Part shown: positions 22,571-31,569 of the stretch, one piece after another
How positions within the stretch are numbered: the stretch's first letter is position 1
Layout: each line of letters begins with the position of its first letter
Source: Verrucomicrobiota bacterium
GTDB taxonomy: Bacteria; Verrucomicrobiota; Verrucomicrobiia; Verrucomicrobiales; Akkermansiaceae
Reading direction: 5' to 3'
DNA: 59,606 nt
Assembly (NCBI GenBank): GCA_026397725.1
Contig: JAPLUI010000400.1
Span: forward strand, 1-59,606
The notes under the pieces: model-generated
The model's input: only the letters and a program-made list of their open reading frames with translations
Database searches by the model: none
Told to the model about the DNA's origin: nothing
Program-made: the position numbers and the translations under genes

Positions 22571-25545
22571 GGTGGTTCGGGGAGTTCTTCTTCGGTTGGG
22601 GTGGACGATTCTTCGGAGGAGTCGGGCTCTTCAGATAAGGCTTTGAATTTCTCGGCGTCGGCGCGGTTGAGGAGAAGGATGTTAAGTCCGAAACGCTGCG
22701 GCTCCTCGGATTCTAACAATTTCCTGAGGGTGGCGGCAAACGGTTCCCGCGGGTTGTCTTCCTGCGCGTCCTCGTCGGGTGCGGCGGATTGGAGGGTGGC
22801 CTTGCCGTCTTGGATGAGCCAGATGGCTTCGCAATCGGAGGAACCAAATTGGCTGTTGTTGTATTCGCGGGCCTGCAAGCTGACGATGGCGACAGCGGCG
22901 GCGGTTTCGTTGGCGGTGAGGACTTCGGCGGCTTGCTCGAAATCCGGTCCCGGCACGCGCCTGGCTTTTTGAGCGGGGAGGGGGGCGACATTGGCGAAGA
23001 TTGCAAGACCCGGGCCGAACGGGGCAGGGGCGATATCGATGTTGGTGCGGGAGTGTTTGTCAATTTCGGGGGCCAGGGCTTCGATGTGTTTGGTGAGGCT
23101 GTCGGGGGTGATTTTGAATCCGACGTCGAGGTTGCCGGCGCCTTTGGTGTCCGAGGTTCCCTGGCGTTTATCGGAATCCCTGGCGATGATGGTGCATTGG
23201 AGTTCCTTGACGGAAGCGGGAATGGCGAGGTCGTCTGGCTCGTTGAACCATTCGAGCCAGGCGGCGCGTTCGTCCGGGGTGAGGGAGGAGAGATAGGGAT
23301 GGATTTCCACGGCTGGCTTCTTGCCTGCGGTGGCAACGATTTCGGCGAGGCGATCCTTGGGGACTTTCGAGGCATCCGGCAACGGCGGGACAGGCTTGCC
23401 GGCGAGGCGGGCGGTGGCCTGCTCGATAAGGATGGCGGAGACGGGTTGGTGCAGGATGATGGAGGCGGCATAGGCCTCGTAGTCGCCGCGGCCGGAGACG
23501 GAATTCTCGAAGGCGATGGCGGCGAGTTCGGCGACGGTGATCTTCCCGCCTTCGACGTAGCGGCTGAATTCCCCGGGCAGCTCGCGGGTGTCGGCGATGA
23601 GTTTGCGCCAGACCTTGGCTTCGGGTTCGGAGACCGCGCGAACCTCGGGGGGAGCATCTTCGGCTTGCTCGTCATCGGCTTGGTGGCCACCCCAGCGAAC
23701 TTGGAAGGTGGCGGCTAGGAAACGGGCGCGAACGGTGGCGTCGGTGGCGGCGTTGGCACCTTCGAGGAGGGCGTGGAGGTGTTTGGTGGAGGTGGCATCG
23801 GCGAGCAGGGAAGTTAGGGATTTGATGGCGGCGGCGGCATCGGCGGGTTTGCCCTTGGCGATTTGGACGGCGAGAGCGCGCGGGGTTTGGCCGCCGACGA
23901 GGGCTTCGAGTTGTTTGAGGATTTTCAAGGGACCGCCGGCTTCCTTGATGGCCCAATCATACTGGTTCATGGATGGGTCGATATCGTCGCCGACATCCTG
24001 GGTTTGGCTGCGGACGAGTTTGGCGTAGGCCTCGAAGAACGGTCTGGCGGTGGCTTTGCGGGCGCGGAGGTAGGTGCGGACATCCTGGAACTTGGCGATG
24101 GCCGGATCGGCGGCGAGGACATGGGCTTCGAAGGCCAGGTGCGCCTTGGGGTCGGTGGAGGCGGCGAGGAGGGTGGCGGCTTGTGAGGCTTGGCCGGAAT
24201 TGCCGTCGCGGAGGAAGACCGCGGCGAGTTCCTCGCGGGAGGCGTCGTGGTGTTCCTTCCAGAATTCGAGGGCGAGATCGCGGAGAGCCTCCGGATCGGC
24301 TTCGTTCAGATCGTTTTGCGGATCCGGCAGGGTGGCGACGAGGAATTGCCGGGCAATTTCGCCGCGGGTGGCGGGGCGGTTGAGGGCGGCGTGAATGCGC
24401 AGGGCACGCTCGTCACCGCTTTCGCCGGGGGGAAAGTAGGAACCGGAATAGGATCGGGAGTTGGGGAGATGGGTGAGAAAAGGGTCCGAAGTGAGGGCCG
24501 CCAAGGCCGGGATGGCCGCCATCTTCAGCGCGGCGAGCCGGGCCAGCGGGGCGCTTTGCTTGCCGGACAGGGCGGGGTCTTCGAGAATCCAGAGCGACGA
24601 AAGGTTATTGTAGGCATCGCCGACGGATACTCCCGCCATCTGCATGCGGTAGCGCATCGCGGGTGAGAGGTTGCGGGTCTTGTTGTCGCTAGCCTCAGGT
24701 TGCTTAGGGTCGGCTGGCGGCTGGTCGGTGAGTTGGCGGATGATGTCGAGGGCACGCGGGTCGATGGGGAGGTCCGGCAGGGTTGGGGCGGGGGCTTTGG
24801 CCCCGGCTGCCTGTTGTGCCAACTGGGGCAGGAAGATGGCCACCGCCTCACGGCTGCTCCAGCCGCGCGGGAAGCGCTGGCTGAGGGCGGCCAGCGCCTG
24901 GTGATAGGCGGCCCACCCGCCGGAGGTGAAGAACGCGCGGGTGGCCTGTTGATAGAGAGGCTCGGCGAGCTGATCGACGGCGGAATCCACGGCGGCTTCG
25001 CGGGTGGGAAACACCTCGAACACGGCGTGCGCGAGTTGGTTGGCCAGCTCGGGGTGGCCGGTTTGATAGAGTTGGGCCGCGAACAGCAGGAAGGTGCCGA
25101 AGCGCGTGCCCGAGCTGTAGGAATACGGATCGTCGGCATCCCTCTTGGCGGCGATTTTCCTGAGCCCGGCGACGATCACCCCGACGTCCTTGGTTAGATC
25201 CGGCTCGGGGCGGGGCTTGGCGGCGGCGGTCCCGCGTTTTTTGGCAGGCTCGAGTTCGATGACTTCGCTGCCACCGAGGTAGATGGCGCGGATTTTCTCA
25301 GCGGCGGATGGCAGCAGCCAGGCATTGCCTTTGACGGCTTTGTCGAGTTCACGGAGTTCGTAGCTGGTGTTGGCGGCCGCGGGGAGGACCGACCATGTGG
25401 CCTGGGCATCGAGCGGCGGCAGACCGAGGGCGACGAGTTGTTTGAAGCCTGCGGAGAAATCGGGAACGGGAGCGCTTTGCTGAGCCCAACCGGGCCCATT
25501 GAGCAACAGGAGCAACGGGATGAACAGGAAATTTCTCGCGCACAC
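22567..25545 (-). CDS. Large secreted protein of unknown function, first gene of the Bat operon
   Basis: 992 aa from a GTG start. Signal peptide MCARNFLFIPLLLLLNGPGWAQ. The first half is helix-rich and tetratricopeptide-like in texture (for example HPELANQLAHAVFEVFPTRE, ALAALSQRFPRGW), but no repeat family could be fixed. The C-terminal third is acidic, ending in DSSEESSTPTEEELPEPP. No catalytic motif was recognised. It is coupled to moxR by ATGA. The position suggests a periplasmic partner or regulator of the MoxR/Bat complex. The divergent promoter region lies at 25546-25761. Confidence 0.75.
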   Translation of the reverse strand: MCARNFLFIPLLLLLNGPGWAQQSAPVPDFSAGFKQLVALGLPPLDAQATWSVLPAAANTSYELRELDKAVKGNAWLLPSAAEKIRAIYLGGSEVIELEPAKKRGTAAAKPRPEPDLTKDVGVIVAGLRKIAAKRDADDPYSYSSGTRFGTFLLFAAQLYQTGHPELANQLAHAVFEVFPTREAAVDSAVDQLAEPLYQQATRAFFTSGGWAAYHQALAALSQRFPRGWSSREAVAIFLPQLAQQAAGAKAPAPTLPDLPIDPRALDIIRQLTDQPPADPKQPEASDNKTRNLSPAMRYRMQMAGVSVGDAYNNLSSLWILEDPALSGKQSAPLARLAALKMAAIPALAALTSDPFLTHLPNSRSYSGSYFPPGESGDERALRIHAALNRPATRGEIARQFLVATLPDPQNDLNEADPEALRDLALEFWKEHHDASREELAAVFLRDGNSGQASQAATLLAASTDPKAHLAFEAHVLAADPAIAKFQDVRTYLRARKATARPFFEAYAKLVRSQTQDVGDDIDPSMNQYDWAIKEAGGPLKILKQLEALVGGQTPRALAVQIAKGKPADAAAAIKSLTSLLADATSTKHLHALLEGANAATDATVRARFLAATFQVRWGGHQADDEQAEDAPPEVRAVSEPEAKVWRKLIADTRELPGEFSRYVEGGKITVAELAAIAFENSVSGRGDYEAYAASIILHQPVSAILIEQATARLAGKPVPPLPDASKVPKDRLAEIVATAGKKPAVEIHPYLSSLTPDERAAWLEWFNEPDDLAIPASVKELQCTIIARDSDKRQGTSDTKGAGNLDVGFKITPDSLTKHIEALAPEIDKHSRTNIDIAPAPFGPGLAIFANVAPLPAQKARRVPGPDFEQAAEVLTANETAAAVAIVSLQAREYNNSQFGSSDCEAIWLIQDGKATLQSAAPDEDAQEDNPREPFAATLRKLLESEEPQRFGLNILLLNRADAEKFKALSEEPDSSEESSTPTEEELPEPP

Positions 25546-25761
25546 GGGGTCGTTGTATCATCACCCCACGCCGAACGGAAGTTGAATTTTCACCAGGATG
25601 CGAGATGAGCGCTTGGCCCGGGCTTATGCCGCGTTCGGTCAGCTTCGCGGCCACCCGCCACCGCCACCCGCCACCGCCGCAGCGGATTTGTTTTCCTGAT
25701 CGGGGCTTGGGGCTTGCGGAATGCCGGAAACGGGCTACTTTGGCACCTACCACTTCACACC

Positions 25762-26151
25762 ATGAGCCACCCCGCCCCGAAAATCGTGATTTATCTGAAA
25801 ACCTTCTGCGGATGGAGCCAGGGCGTCCGTGCCGTCATGCGGAAATACGCCCTGAAGTACGAGGAAAAGGACATCATCAAGGACCCGGCGTTGCGCTGGG
25901 AAATGGAGCAACGCACCGGCCAGCCGCTCTCCCCGTGCATCGAAATTGACGGCCACATGCTGGTGGACGTCAGCGGGGAGGAAGTGGAAAAGTGGTTGAT
26001 CCAAAACGAGTATGTCGGGCAAAGCGAAGCGGCTCCGGTGGTGCCAATCAGCTCACCCAGGGTAAGGGGCGAAGCCGCCCAACCCAGACCCAAGTCGCTT
26101 GGGAAAGCCCGCCCCGCAAGCAAAGTCGAGAAAATCCGGTTTTTCGACTGA
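25762..26151 (+). CDS. Glutaredoxin-like protein with CGWS site and basic tail
   Basis: 129 aa. IVIYLKTFCGWSQGVRAVM places an active-site-like Cys16-Gly-Trp-Ser at the usual position, close to the monothiol CGFS pattern rather than CPYC. TGQPLSPCIEIDGHMLVDVSGEEVEKWL matches the conserved second half of glutaredoxins, with an extra Cys where a cis-Pro loop is expected. About 40 residues of basic/proline-rich tail follow (VRGEAAQPRPKSLGKARP), unlike ordinary glutaredoxins. The start at 25762 follows a divergent promoter region; a longer frame has no support. Next downstream is the sigma factor gene. Confidence 0.8.
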   Translation: MSHPAPKIVIYLKTFCGWSQGVRAVMRKYALKYEEKDIIKDPALRWEMEQRTGQPLSPCIEIDGHMLVDVSGEEVEKWLIQNEYVGQSEAAPVVPISSPRVRGEAAQPRPKSLGKARPASKVEKIRFFD

Positions 26152-26204
26152 GCGGCGGAAAAATCCACAGACAAACCCACGATGATGCGGCATTCTGCAC
26201 ACGG

Positions 26205-26735
26205 ATGACATTGAATCCCGCGAGCCTATGGAAAGCATGGCTGGCCGAGCACGGCCCGCGGTTGTTGTTGTTTGCCCGCAGTTGGGGGAATTCCCAGCAA
26301 GATGCCGAGGATTTGTTGCAGGAGGCGGTCCTGCGTCTCTGGCACTACCAAGAGGACAAAGGTGGTGGCCCGCCCGATCTGCCGCTGGTGTTTTCCACCA
26401 TTCGTTTTTGCGGCCTCAATCTCCACCGCACCGAGTCCCGCCGGAAAAAGCGCGAGGAGTCCATTGTCTATCTGAATGATTTCCAGGACGTCTGGTTGGA
26501 TCCGGTGCTGGAGGACGACGAGGAGGCACTGTTCCTCCGCGAGGCGGTGCAGAATCTCAGCCCGAAACTCCGCGAAGTGGTCGTCATGAAAACTTGGGGC
26601 GGGCTTACCTTTGCCCAGATTTCCGAGGTCCTTGCCATTTCACCTAACACCGCAGCATCCCGCTACCGCTACGCCCTCGAACAACTTGCGCACGAATTGC
26701 GCCAACTCAAGGAGGCCCGCCATGTCAGCGCCTAA
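26205..26735 (+). CDS. ECF-type RNA polymerase sigma factor
   Basis: 176 aa. Region 2 is LLLFARSWGNSQQDAEDLLQ plus EAVLRLWHYQ; region 4 is LREVVVMKTWGGLTFAQISE with VLAISPNTAASRYRYALEQL. Only these two regions are present, as in ECF sigmas. The start MTLNPASLW is chosen over an upstream in-frame extension that would overlap the glutaredoxin. Its 3' end overlaps a small membrane protein gene, the usual place for an anti-sigma factor. Envelope stress is a plausible trigger. Confidence 0.9.
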   Translation: MTLNPASLWKAWLAEHGPRLLLFARSWGNSQQDAEDLLQEAVLRLWHYQEDKGGGPPDLPLVFSTIRFCGLNLHRTESRRKKREESIVYLNDFQDVWLDPVLEDDEEALFLREAVQNLSPKLREVVVMKTWGGLTFAQISEVLAISPNTAASRYRYALEQLAHELRQLKEARHVSA

Positions 26736-27201
26736 CCCCATCGAAGCAGCCCTGTCCCGTCTCATGCCGCCGGCTCTCAGCGAGTCCGGTCAGCGGTTGA
26801 TCGAGGCGATGCTTGACGAGCTGGCGGCGGCGGCCCCGCAGGCTGAGACCACCGCCCGCGACAAGCCGCGCCTGGCAAGGTTCGCGGTGCCCCTCGGGAT
26901 GGCCGCTGCCATCGCCGCACTGGTCGCGCTGGTGCCCCGGAAGGAGCCCGTCACGCCACCGCTGGTGCTGGATCAAACCGCCCCCGAGACCGGCTCCGGG
27001 TTGGTCTTGGTCGGTGAGTCCGACCGCATTGAAGCCATGTCCGATGAAGGTTGGATGGCGGATCCGGATGGGGCTGCGATGCAGGCCGTCCGCGTCCGGG
27101 TGGTGGAAGCCAACACCCTGCGCGATGAGGAAACCGGAATTGTGGTGCAGGTTTCCGATCCCCGTGAGGAAATGATTCTGATGCCAGTCACCGTATTTTG
27201 A
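26722..27201 (+). CDS. Small membrane protein, probable anti-sigma-type partner
   Basis: 159 aa. Start MSAPNPIEA, preceded by AAGGAGG about eight bases upstream, so this ATG is well supported. A single membrane helix sits at about residues 54-71 (FAVPLGMAAAIAALVALV) between a cytoplasmic-like N-terminus and an exported C-terminus. It overlaps the sigma factor gene by 14 bases. There is no zinc-binding ZAS motif, so an anti-sigma role rests on position and topology only. Confidence 0.6.
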   Translation: MSAPNPIEAALSRLMPPALSESGQRLIEAMLDELAAAAPQAETTARDKPRLARFAVPLGMAAAIAALVALVPRKEPVTPPLVLDQTAPETGSGLVLVGESDRIEAMSDEGWMADPDGAAMQAVRVRVVEANTLRDEETGIVVQVSDPREEMILMPVTVF

Positions 27202-27202
27202 G

Positions 27203-27997
27203 ATGAAACTCCGGCATTCATTTTTGGCCTTCGCCACGCTCGTTGTTACCGGCGTCGGGGAGGATGCAGGCACCAAGGTGCCGCCCTCGCCTGCGGCAGG
27301 CACCCCGGCGCAGACGCGTTCCGCATGGCTCGGCTTCAGCGTCAGAAAGCCGGACCCAAGCGGCGGGGCGCAGCTTTCCTCGCTGCCCCCGGGGATCGGG
27401 TTTGTGATCCAAGCCATCGCGCCAGGGGGGCCGGCGGAAGCCGCCCAACTCCATCCCATGGATGTGTTGTGGAAATTCGGCGATCAAATGTTGGTCAACC
27501 AGGGGCAATTGGCCACGCTCATCAACCTGAAAATGCCCGGGGACGAAGTAACTCTCGGCATTTTCCGTGCCGGCAAACCGCTGGAAATCAACATCAAGCT
27601 CGGTGAGGCCCCTGACGACAAGCGGGGCTTCACCAGAGACATGATTGATGCCGTCATTCTCGCCGATGATGGCAGCACGCAGCGAATCGTCAATATGCTG
27701 GACCGCACCGCCACTCTTTCCAACAACGATGGCAAGGCCTTGGTCCGGCGCGAAGGCGAGGGCTACAAGGTCGTCATCAACGGCCCTGACAAGGAAGTCA
27801 TCTTTGATGGCCTGCTCCCTGCCGATGGCAACCACGACGGCATCCCCCCGGATTGGCGCCGCCGCGTCTGCGTCCTGCGCCGCAGCCTCGATCATGCCCT
27901 GGAAAGCCGCATGGTCCCGGTCCGGCCGCCTCGCCCGCGCGTCGTGCCCCCCGCGGAAGTCACCCCGCCCCGCCCGGGGGTGCCCACCAAACCTTGA
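27203..27997 (+). CDS. Secreted PDZ-domain protein
   Basis: 264 aa. An N-terminal signal-like stretch is followed by a PDZ domain at about 40-134: WLGFSVRKP, PPGIGFVIQAIAPGGPAEAA, VLWKFGDQMLVNQGQLATLI, GDEVTLGIFRAGKPLEI. The rest is a polar domain with a proline-rich tail. No protease triad is present, so it is likely a peptide-binding sensor or adaptor. It starts one base after the stop of the preceding gene and completes a sigma/membrane/PDZ trio, the kind of unit that senses misfolded envelope proteins. Confidence 0.8.
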   Translation: MKLRHSFLAFATLVVTGVGEDAGTKVPPSPAAGTPAQTRSAWLGFSVRKPDPSGGAQLSSLPPGIGFVIQAIAPGGPAEAAQLHPMDVLWKFGDQMLVNQGQLATLINLKMPGDEVTLGIFRAGKPLEINIKLGEAPDDKRGFTRDMIDAVILADDGSTQRIVNMLDRTATLSNNDGKALVRREGEGYKVVINGPDKEVIFDGLLPADGNHDGIPPDWRRRVCVLRRSLDHALESRMVPVRPPRPRVVPPAEVTPPRPGVPTKP

Positions 27998-28069
27998 TTT
28001 TTCCGGACTCCCGAAATTTTTGCCGGGATTGCCTTGCGTTTTTCGCGGGAGCTTCCCATCTTCCGCCGC

Positions 28070-29911
28070 ATGCACCCTGACGTGGCGAAGCTGGTTGAAT
28101 CCGGTCGCATTCCCAAACCCCTAGGCGAGCGACTTTCTCAATTGGCTCCCGGCAATTTCTGTATTCACAAATCCTTCGGGGCCGGCAAGGTGACCGAGTG
28201 GGATTTGCCGGGGAAAAAGGTGACCATCGACTTTGAGAGGTCCATGGGCCAAATCATGGAACTCCAGTTTGCGCTTCAAAAAACCGAGTGGATCCCGGAG
28301 AGCGATTTCCGCGCGAAAAAAATCGAGCAACTTGAAGAACTTCGCGCCCTTTCCAAGCAGGATCCCGTTGCACTCGTCGTCCACCTCCTCCAGAGCCACG
28401 GTGGCACTATGACCGGAAAAGCCCTGGAAGATGCCCTCTGCGGCACCGTCATTCCGGAACCTGACTTCAAGAAATGGTGGGATGCCACCAAGAAATCCCT
28501 CCGCGAAAGCCGCCGTGTGGTCATTCCCTCAAAACGCACCGAGGCCCTGATCCTCCGCAATGGCGACCGTAGCCCGGCGGAAGCCCTGGTCGCCGACTTC
28601 GAGGCCGCCCGCGACATCAAGGGCATGATCCGCGCGCTCGAAGCCATCGCCGCCGATATTGGCGCGTTTGATCACGATACGGAAGCGCTCAAGCGCCTGC
28701 TCCACGATATCGATGAAGGGGCCAAAAAGGCCTCACGCGTCCAACTCGGCCAGGCCCTGCAGCTCGTCGCCGCCCGCGATGAAGTCATCGGTTCCTCCAA
28801 GGCACTGGCGCTCGATCCAGGCGCGGTGCGGCTCGCCGACCTCATTTCAAGCGTTGATCCCGTCAAGCTCGCCGAGGATGTGGTCGCGCTGCCATCCACC
28901 CGGCAACGGGCGGTGTTCGAGGCTTTTCCGGATGCCTTTGGGGAGCTATGGATTGCCAAGATCGTCCATGTCTTTGATCGCGTGGGGGCTCGCGGGGTCA
29001 CTGAGATCGCCCGCATCCTGCTGGATCGGGGCGGCATGCCTGCGCTCGCCGCGCATCTCCGCTCGGCCCTGGCCCGCCGCGCCCTCGGCTCGGACGCCAT
29101 CATCTGGGTCTGCCGCGAGCGCAAGCTCGCCGCCGCCGAGGTCTTCAGTCCGGACGTGGGGGCCTCCATCCTCAATCTGCTGGAAAACGACCATCTTGCC
29201 GATGGTCCGCGCAAAACCTCGCGCCTCCAAACCCTCCTCAACGAGGACAAGACCGTGCTCGGTGACCTGGTCACCATCATGGACATCAACGAGTCGCGCA
29301 ACTTTGCCCGCCGCCTGCTCGATTGTCCCGTGTTCGGGGATCTCGAGAAGAAATCCCTGATGGCCCGCATCATCAAGATCCGCCCGGAAACCGCCGCGCT
29401 CGTCAGCGGCGAGCGCTCGAAGAAGCACGAGGAAGCCCTCCTCGTCTCCTGGGACAGCCTCGCACGCAAGAAGGCCGAACTCGATGAACTCGTCCGCGTC
29501 CGCATCCCGCAAAACACCAAGGATATCTCCATCGCCCGCTCCTATGGCGACCTGCGCGAGAACTTCGAATACAAATCCGCCAAGGATCTCCAGCGCTACC
29601 TTTCGCACCGCAAGAACGAACTGGAGAAAGACATTGCGCGTGCCCGTGGCACTGATTTCAAAGGCTCGGATGCGAGCACCGTCAATATCGGCACCGTCGT
29701 CACCCTCACCGACGCGGACGGGGTTGAAGCCGTCATGTGCGTGCTCGGCGCCTGGGACTCCGAGCCGGAAAAGCAGTACGTCTCCTATCTGTCCGAAGTC
29801 GGCAAGGCGCTGCTGGGTCGTGCTCCCGGCGAAACCGTCCAAGTCCGCAACACCACCACCGAGGCCATGCAAACCCTCACCCTCCAAGCCATCAAACCCT
29901 TCAATCCCTAA
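28070..29911 (+). CDS. greA: GreA/GreB-type elongation factor with a long N-terminal extension
   Basis: 613 aa. The last third is a GreA: IARSYGDLRENFEYKSAKDL (acidic coiled-coil tip near residue 494), then VNIGTVVTLTD and SEVGKALLGRAPGETVQV. About 440 residues precede it. They are helix-rich, and no family could be named from the sequence. Chlamydial GreA proteins are similarly long, so the fusion is probably a PVC-superphylum trait. Gre factors rescue backtracked RNA polymerase by stimulating transcript cleavage. Start: a TTG at 28034 is possible, but the ATG at 28070 (MHPDVAKLVE) is preferred. A nonamer array begins immediately after the stop. Confidence 0.85.
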   Translation: MHPDVAKLVESGRIPKPLGERLSQLAPGNFCIHKSFGAGKVTEWDLPGKKVTIDFERSMGQIMELQFALQKTEWIPESDFRAKKIEQLEELRALSKQDPVALVVHLLQSHGGTMTGKALEDALCGTVIPEPDFKKWWDATKKSLRESRRVVIPSKRTEALILRNGDRSPAEALVADFEAARDIKGMIRALEAIAADIGAFDHDTEALKRLLHDIDEGAKKASRVQLGQALQLVAARDEVIGSSKALALDPGAVRLADLISSVDPVKLAEDVVALPSTRQRAVFEAFPDAFGELWIAKIVHVFDRVGARGVTEIARILLDRGGMPALAAHLRSALARRALGSDAIIWVCRERKLAAAEVFSPDVGASILNLLENDHLADGPRKTSRLQTLLNEDKTVLGDLVTIMDINESRNFARRLLDCPVFGDLEKKSLMARIIKIRPETAALVSGERSKKHEEALLVSWDSLARKKAELDELVRVRIPQNTKDISIARSYGDLRENFEYKSAKDLQRYLSHRKNELEKDIARARGTDFKGSDASTVNIGTVVTLTDADGVEAVMCVLGAWDSEPEKQYVSYLSEVGKALLGRAPGETVQVRNTTTEAMQTLTLQAIKPFNP

Positions 29912-29929
29912 CCCGTCCGACCCGTCCGA
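29912..29929. repeat. Nonamer array CCCGTCCGA x2
   Basis: Two exact tandem copies of CCCGTCCGA directly after the greA stop, followed by a decayed unit. It is the reverse complement of the TCGGACGG arrays on the minus-strand genes, so the coding-strand orientation is the same. Confidence 0.65.
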
Positions 29930-29987
29930 CGCGTCTCTGGCACCCCTCTCACCTGACACTAACAACACACCCCCACCTACACATCCC

Positions 29988-31283
29988 ATGGAATACACCA
30001 CCATTGTTGAAATCCGCGGCCGCGAAGTGATCGACTCGCGCGGCAATCCCACCGTTGAAGTTGACGTTCATCTCGAAGGCGGCGCCATCGGCCGCGCCTC
30101 GGTCCCGTCAGGCGCCTCGACCGGCGAAAACGAAGCCGTCGAGCTTCGTGATGGCGACCAGGCCCGCTTCCTCGGCAAAGGCGTGCTCAAGGCCGTTGAC
30201 AACGTCAACACCCGCCTGGCACCCATCCTGCTGGGCTTTGATGCCACCGAGCAAGCCTCGATCGATGCCGCCATGCTCGCGCTTGACGGCACCTCCACCA
30301 AGAAGGAACTCGGGGCCAATGCCATCCTCGGCGTGTCCCTCGCGGTGGCCAAAGCCGCCGCCATCCAGCTTGGCATCCCGCTCTACAAATACCTTGGCGG
30401 CCCCAACTCGAAGGTGCTTCCCGTGCCGATGATGAACATCATCAACGGCGGGGCCCACTCCGATGCTCCCATCGACTTCCAGGAGTTCATGATCATGCCC
30501 ATCGGTGCGCCCACCTTCCGGGAAGCCATTCGCTACGGCGCGGAAGTCTTCCACTCCCTCAAGAAGGTCCTGCATGATCGCGGTCTCTCCACGGCGGTCG
30601 GTGATGAAGGCGGCTTCGCCCCGACTCTCAACAGTGCCGCCGACGCGCTCGACGTCATTTCCCAAGCCATCGAAAAAGCCGGCTACAAAATCGGCATCGA
30701 CATTGCCATCGCTCTGGACGCCGCCAGTTCGGAGTTCTTCGACCAGAAGCAAAACGCCTACGTCTTCAAGAAATCCGACAAGTCCGTCAAGAGCGCCGAG
30801 GAACTCGTCGCCTACTACGCCGAGCTGCAGAAGAAATATCCCATCATCTCGATCGAGGACGGCTGTGCCGAAAACGACTGGGCCGGCTGGAAAGTCCTCA
30901 CCGACCAACTCGGCAAGACCACCCAGATCGTGGGCGACGACCTGTTTGTCACCAACACCGAGTTCCTGGCCAAGGGAATTGCCCTGGGGGTCGCCAACTC
31001 CATCCTCGTCAAGGTCAACCAGATCGGCACGCTCACCGAGACCTTCGATGCCGTTGAAATGGCCAAGGAAAACGGCTACACCGCCGTACTCAGCCATCGC
31101 TCCGGCGAAACCGAGGACGCCACTATCGCTGACCTCGCCGTCGCCACCAACTGCGGCCAGATCAAGACCGGTTCCATGAGCCGTTCGGATAGAATCGCCA
31201 AATACAACCAACTCCTCCGCATCGAGGAGGAACTTGGCAATGACGCCGTCTTCGGCATCCACAAAATGAAAGTGCTGCGCTGA
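29988..31283 (+). CDS. eno: Enolase
   Basis: 431 aa, normal length. Catalyses the interconversion of 2-phosphoglycerate and phosphoenolpyruvate. VIDSRGNPTVEVDV at the N-terminus, GDEGGFAP with catalytic Glu207, the Mg-binding SIEDG, LVKVNQIGTLTET with catalytic Lys342, and HRSGETEDATIADLAVATNC are all intact. It follows greA by about 75 bases. A hairpin at 31341-31368 downstream is the likely terminator. Confidence 0.98.
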   Translation: MEYTTIVEIRGREVIDSRGNPTVEVDVHLEGGAIGRASVPSGASTGENEAVELRDGDQARFLGKGVLKAVDNVNTRLAPILLGFDATEQASIDAAMLALDGTSTKKELGANAILGVSLAVAKAAAIQLGIPLYKYLGGPNSKVLPVPMMNIINGGAHSDAPIDFQEFMIMPIGAPTFREAIRYGAEVFHSLKKVLHDRGLSTAVGDEGGFAPTLNSAADALDVISQAIEKAGYKIGIDIAIALDAASSEFFDQKQNAYVFKKSDKSVKSAEELVAYYAELQKKYPIISIEDGCAENDWAGWKVLTDQLGKTTQIVGDDLFVTNTEFLAKGIALGVANSILVKVNQIGTLTETFDAVEMAKENGYTAVLSHRSGETEDATIADLAVATNCGQIKTGSMSRSDRIAKYNQLLRIEEELGNDAVFGIHKMKVLR

Positions 31284-31340
31284 GGCAGCGGATGATGGCA
31301 CGCGGGCCGCAGCCGCCAGTCATCTATCAATCGCCCCCCC

Positions 31341-31368
31341 GGCGGCGGACCTCTCGAGGTCCGCCGTC
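31341..31368 (+). terminator. Hairpin terminator candidate after eno
   Basis: CGGCGGACCT (31343-31352) pairs perfectly with AGGTCCGCCG (31357-31366) across a CTCG loop, and flanking G-T/G-C pairs extend it to about 12 bp. It is followed by TCTT rather than a long T-run, so a strong but T-poor terminator. The rest of 31284-31569 holds nothing else recognisable. Confidence 0.7.
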
Positions 31369-31569
31369 TTATGGGGACAGGTGCAATCGTATTGGAGCAA
31401 GGTCTCGCCCACGAACCGGCGCGGCGCTGTGGTTTGGCGCTCTGCGATGTTCCCATTGCGGTGGCGGGTCTTCCAACGACAAGGGCTCCCCCCGCCAGCC
31501 GCTGGGCTGGGCCGGACTCCGGTGGGCGCAGCGCATGGCACTAACCAAGCGCCGCCACCGGCGTGCCTG

